Shown here: piece by piece, positions 5,271-7,358 of the stretch | Position numbering within the stretch: position 1 is the first letter of the stretch | Layout: the number at the start of each line of letters is the position of its first letter | Assembly (NCBI GenBank): GCA_947647645.1 | Contig: CANSLE010000118.1 | Coordinates: 1 to 7,358 of the forward strand | Reading direction: 5' to 3' | DNA: 7,358 bases | From: an uncultured Microbacterium sp. | GTDB taxonomy: Bacteria > Actinomycetota > Actinomycetes > Actinomycetales > Microbacteriaceae | The notes under the pieces: generated by a model | Told to the model about the DNA's origin: nothing | Seen by the model: the letters and a program-made list of their open reading frames with translations, nothing else | The model's database searches: none | Program-made: the position numbers and the translations under genes

Positions 5271-6671
5271 GTGACGAACATGTCACTGCCCGACCAGCCC
5301 GCCCCCGATTCCCTCGCCGCCACCGGAGCCCGCGCCGTCGCCGCCGACAAGCGGGGCGTGCTCGCATGGGCGCTCTGGGACTGGGGCTCCGCGGCGTTCA
5401 ACGCGGTCGTCACGACGTTCGTCTTCAGCACGTACCTGTCCAGCAGCTACTTCATCGACCCGGCGATCGTCGCCGCCGCGGCAGGCGACGACAAGAACCC
5501 GGCGCTCGTCGCGGCGAAGGCCGACAACGCGTCACTGATCGGGATCGCGCTGATGATCGCCGGCATCCTCGTCGCCCTCCTCGCGCCCGTCCTCGGCCAG
5601 CGCTCCGACGGCTCGGGCCGGCGCAAGCTCTGGCTCGGCGTCAACACCGGCATCGTCGTGCTCGCGATGGCGGCGATGTTCTTCGTGGAGGGCACGCCCG
5701 GCTACCTCGTCGTCGGGGCGATGCTGCTGGCCGTCGGCAACGTCTTCTTCGAGTTCGCGAGCGTGAACTACAACGCGATGCTCGTGCAGGTCTCGACGCG
5801 GCAGACGATGGGACGCGTCTCGGGCTTCGGCTGGGGCATGGGCTACGTCGGCGGCATCGTGCTGCTGCTCATCCTGCTGGTCGGCTTCATCGGTCTGACC
5901 TCGAGCCCTGGGCCCCTCGGCATCACGACCGACGGCGGACTGCACATCCGCCTCGCGGTGCTCGCCTCAGCGGTGTGGTTCGGGGCCTTCGCGATCCCCG
6001 TCCTCGTGCGGGTTCCGGAGATCCCGGCATCCGAGCGGCGCGTGAAGGTGGGCTTCTTCCGCTCCTACGCCCTGCTGTGGGGGACCCTCCGCGGCCTCTG
6101 GGGCGGCAACCGCCAGGTGCTGCTGTTCCTGCTGTCCAGCGCCGTGTTCCGCGACGGGCTGGCGGGCGTGTTCACATTCGGGGCGATCATCGCCGCCCAG
6201 GTGTTCGGCTTCAGCTCGGCGCAGGTGCTCTACTTCGCGGTCGCCGCGAACGTCGTCGCGGGCATCTCGACGATCTTCGCGGGCCGGCTGGACGACCGCT
6301 TCGGACCGAAGAACGTCATCCTGGTCTCGCTCGTCGGGCTCGTCGTGGCGGGCATCGCCGTGCTGTTCATCGGCACCGCACAGCTCGGGTTCTGGATCGT
6401 CGGGCTCGTGCTGTGCATGTTCGTGGGGCCGGTGCAGTCGGCATCCCGTTCGTTTCTCGCACGCCTCACCCCGGAGGGGCGCGAGGGCGAGATCTTCGGC
6501 CTGTACGCCACGACCGGACGTGCCGTGTCGTTCCTCGCTCCGGGCCTGTTCGCCCTGTTCGTCTCCCTCAGCGGCGACACGCGCCTCGGCATCCTTGGCA
6601 TCGTGCTGATCCTGCTCGCGGGACTTCTGCTCATGCTGCCGGTGAAGACGGCCCAGGTCGAGATCCGCTGA
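5271..6671 (+). CDS. Major facilitator transporter, UMF1/Atg22-like family
   Basis: This 466-residue integral membrane protein is expected to have about 12 TM helices. The first hydrophobic segment carries WALWDWGSAAFNAVVTTFVF (33-52), which resembles the UMF1/Atg22 hallmark 'W.lyDwanSaf..t'. Other family-like stretches are GRVSGFGWGMGYVGG (181-195) and the region from VGPVQSASRSFLARLTPEGR (385-404) into EIFGLYATTGRAVSFLAPGL (407-426). MFS motif A appears twice, once per half: GQRSDGSGRRKLW (109-121) and GRLDDRFGPKN (338-348). The substrate is unknown; relatives in yeast export amino acids from the vacuole, but that should not be transferred to this protein. GTG 5271 is preferred because GAAGGGA ends 6 nt upstream; ATG 5280 (three residues shorter) is the alternative. 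It is divergent from dnaK and shares its regulatory region. Confidence 0.88.
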   Translation: MTNMSLPDQPAPDSLAATGARAVAADKRGVLAWALWDWGSAAFNAVVTTFVFSTYLSSSYFIDPAIVAAAAGDDKNPALVAAKADNASLIGIALMIAGILVALLAPVLGQRSDGSGRRKLWLGVNTGIVVLAMAAMFFVEGTPGYLVVGAMLLAVGNVFFEFASVNYNAMLVQVSTRQTMGRVSGFGWGMGYVGGIVLLLILLVGFIGLTSSPGPLGITTDGGLHIRLAVLASAVWFGAFAIPVLVRVPEIPASERRVKVGFFRSYALLWGTLRGLWGGNRQVLLFLLSSAVFRDGLAGVFTFGAIIAAQVFGFSSAQVLYFAVAANVVAGISTIFAGRLDDRFGPKNVILVSLVGLVVAGIAVLFIGTAQLGFWIVGLVLCMFVGPVQSASRSFLARLTPEGREGEIFGLYATTGRAVSFLAPGLFALFVSLSGDTRLGILGIVLILLAGLLLMLPVKTAQVEIR

Positions 6672-6698
6672 GTCGCCCCGCCGCAGCCACCCCCGACC

Positions 6699-6728
6699 GA
6701 GCTGCAAGGGATCTCAGCCGGCACGCCG
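6699..6728 (+). repeat. REP-like unit A
   Basis: This unit begins GAGCTGCAAGGGATC and runs into a GGC/GCC-rich end, CCGGCACGCCG. Its CTGCAAGGGAT (6702-6712) is exactly repeated in inverted orientation at 6935-6945 in unit C. It is the plus-strand member of the set and starts 28 bp after the transporter stop. Confidence 0.6.
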
Positions 6729-6747
6729 CCACCGCGGCGAGCACTGC

Positions 6748-6781
6748 GGCGCGTCGCCCGGCAGCCCTTGCCGTTCCGTCA
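6748..6781 (-). repeat. REP-like unit B
   Basis: Read on the minus strand the unit runs TGACGGAACGGCAAGGG and ends in the hairpin GGCGACGCGCC. It matches unit C at most positions over about 33 bp (TGACG-AAC-GCAAGGG-T then GGCGAC-CGCCG). Units A and B face each other across about 20 bp, sharing GCAAGGG (6704-6710) and CCCTTGC (6765-6771), so they could pair as one larger hairpin. Confidence 0.6.
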
Positions 6782-6918
6782 GCGCGCGCGTTCGATTCGG
6801 CGCTACGCGCCTCACTCAACGACCGGGCTCGCCACCGACCGCCGCCGGTCGCCGGGACACCCGCGCGCCCGAACTGCACGGCCTCTGGCGCGACCCGCCG
6901 CTTCTTCCCGCTCAGGCA

Positions 6919-6953
6919 CGGCGTGTCGCCGCGAATCCCTTGCAGTTGCGTCA
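6919..6953 (-). repeat. REP-like unit C
   Basis: Read on the minus strand the unit runs TGACGCAACTGCAAGGGAT and ends CGGCGACACGCCG, a 5-bp stem (CGGCG/CGCCG) with a 3-nt loop. The conserved head followed by a short GC hairpin in all three units is the general build of bacterial REP elements. It directly abuts the 33-bp tandem repeat. Confidence 0.65.
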
Positions 6954-7019
6954 CGACGCGGGCGGATGCCGCGGCGAGCTCAGTCCCGACGCGGGCGGAT
7001 GCCGCGGCGAGCTCAGTCC
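6954..7019. repeat. 33-bp perfect tandem duplication
   Basis: Two identical 33-bp units occupy 6954-6986 and 6987-7019. Each starts CGACGCGGGCGGATGCCGCG on the plus strand and ends GCTCAGTCC. A third, partial similarity (CGATGCGGAC) starts at 7020 and lies in the helicase coding sequence. The rightmost unit contains the last codon and TGA stop of the helicase. Because 33 is divisible by three and each unit carries the TGA in the same phase, copy-number change would not alter the protein. Confidence 0.95.
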
Positions 7020-7358
7020 CGATGCGGACGACGCTCGCCGCGGTCACGGTCGCCGCGATCGGGACGCTCGCCGCGGTCGGGGCGCTTCGCCGAACGCTGA
7101 AAGCGGTCGGGCTTGATCTCGATGAGGCGGCCGCTGATGCGGGTGCCCTCCAGCCGCTGCAGAGTGTCGCGCGGGAGGTCGGCCGGCAGCTCGACCAGGG
7201 AGAAGTCAGGACGGATCTGGATCGCGCCGAAGTCCTCGCGGCGCAGCCCTCCCTCGTTCGCCAGGGCGCCGACGATCTGGCGCGGCTCGACCTTGTGACG
7301 GCGTCCGACCTCGATGCGATACGTGGCCGTCGGGCCGCCGCTGCGCTCGCGACGCGGC
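7013..7358 (-). CDS. C-terminal part of a DEAD-box ATP-dependent RNA helicase
   Basis: Only the last 114 residues are inside the window (first complete codon 7357-7355, stop TGA 7015-7013); the helicase core lies to the right. The visible part begins in a basic, Arg/Gly-rich linker. It then shows a DbpA-type RNA-binding domain (RRM-like), with YRIEVGRRHKVEPRQIVGAL, LRREDFGAIQIRPDFSLVEL and LQRLEGTRISGRLIEIKPDR as its strand-helix blocks. A short RG-rich tail (PDRGERPDRGDRDRGERRP) ends the protein. This domain order is typical of DEAD-box helicases of the DeaD/CsdA and DbpA type that act on structured RNA or ribosome precursors, often in cold adaptation. The precise subfamily symbol cannot be fixed without the core. 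The tail is built from near-repeats of one CGACCGCGGCGAGCGT-like DNA unit, and its stop lies inside the 33-bp duplication. Confidence 0.88.
   Translation of the reverse strand, partial: PRRERSGGPTATYRIEVGRRHKVEPRQIVGALANEGGLRREDFGAIQIRPDFSLVELPADLPRDTLQRLEGTRISGRLIEIKPDRFQRSAKRPDRGERPDRGDRDRGERRPHRD

Larger units (their letters stand above)
6672..7012. other. Convergent intergenic region, repeat-rich, no gene supported
   Basis: This region between the transporter stop and the helicase stop contains no convincing gene in either direction. It holds three short REP-like units (6699-6728, 6748-6781, 6919-6953) and a 33-bp tandem duplication ending at the helicase stop. The part between 6782 and 6918 is GC-rich with small weak hairpins, such as CGACC/GGTCG around 6840-6855, and nothing else recognisable. 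A classical U-tract terminator is absent on both strands, so the hairpins of the repeats may serve to end the two converging transcripts (inference). Confidence 0.7.

Noticed and set aside
5967..6707. 246-codon minus-strand frame opposite the transporter
   Set aside because: His/Asp/Glu/Arg-rich composition typical of the antisense of membrane protein genes in GC-rich DNA.
6814..6820. ACTCAAC, a HAIR half-site after the transporter
   Set aside because: No matching GTTGAGT at the required 7-nt spacing; a single heptamer in non-promoter position.
6631..7047. 138-codon minus-strand open frame through the repeat region, with a peptide repeat GTELAAASARV
   Set aside because: It overlaps the ends of both flanking genes. 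The peptide repeat is just the 33-bp DNA repeat (divisible by three) read in one frame, and the rest is Ala/Arg-rich shadow sequence with no domain or ribosome-binding site.
6768..7100. 110-codon plus-strand open frame, Arg/Ser/Pro-rich
   Set aside because: Low-complexity translation of the repeats and of the antisense of the helicase tail; no sign of a real protein.
1..7358. CRISPR array, tRNA or rRNA genes, prophage or transposase genes, toxin-antitoxin or defence genes
   Set aside because: None seen. The only regular direct repeat is the 33-bp pair without spacers, and every substantial coding region is assigned to a housekeeping or transport family.

Overview
The window is high-GC DNA with short intergenic gaps and strong G/C bias at third codon positions. 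It carries an HspR-type chaperone operon with HAIR operators, which points to an actinobacterium. The gene content and the frequent GCA-TCC spelling of Ala-Ser suggest Microbacteriaceae, probably Microbacterium; that genus call is inference, not proven here.

Layout. Bases 1-255 hold the 3' end of a plus-strand gene whose tail resembles a discoidin (F5/8 type C) sugar-binding fold. A six-TM-like potassium channel follows (287-1048, +), apparently read from a leaderless promoter whose -35 box overlaps the stop codon of the upstream gene. A long-stem inverted repeat (1058-1108) lies between the channel and the convergent minus-strand operon. The operon, in transcription order, is dnaK (5055-3169), grpE (3156-2560), dnaJ (2544-1561) and hspR (1558-1109). 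A 215-bp divergent intergenic region (5056-5270) separates dnaK from a plus-strand major facilitator of the UMF1/Atg22 type (5271-6671). It contains a near-consensus dnaK promoter bracketed by two HAIR-type inverted repeats. Past the transporter is a 341-bp repeat-rich convergent intergenic region with three REP-like units and a 33-bp tandem duplication. The 3' end of a minus-strand DEAD-box RNA helicase (DbpA-type RNA-binding domain plus RG-rich tail) runs off the right edge.

How it works together. DnaK, GrpE and the J-protein form one ATP-driven folding machine. HspR, the last gene, is the expected repressor of the operon; in studied actinobacteria it needs DnaK as co-repressor, which gives a feedback loop in which misfolded protein titrates DnaK and releases the promoter. 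The second HAIR site also abuts the presumed promoter of the divergent transporter, so that gene may share heat control (inference).

The window is largely ordinary core actinobacterial genome. I do not see a new defence or mobile system. The points most worth a second look are the two-operator architecture and its possible reach over the transporter, the zinc-finger-free J-protein in the dnaK operon, the repeat cluster that carries the helicase stop codon, and a local excess of the 7-mer GGCATCC/GGATGCC.
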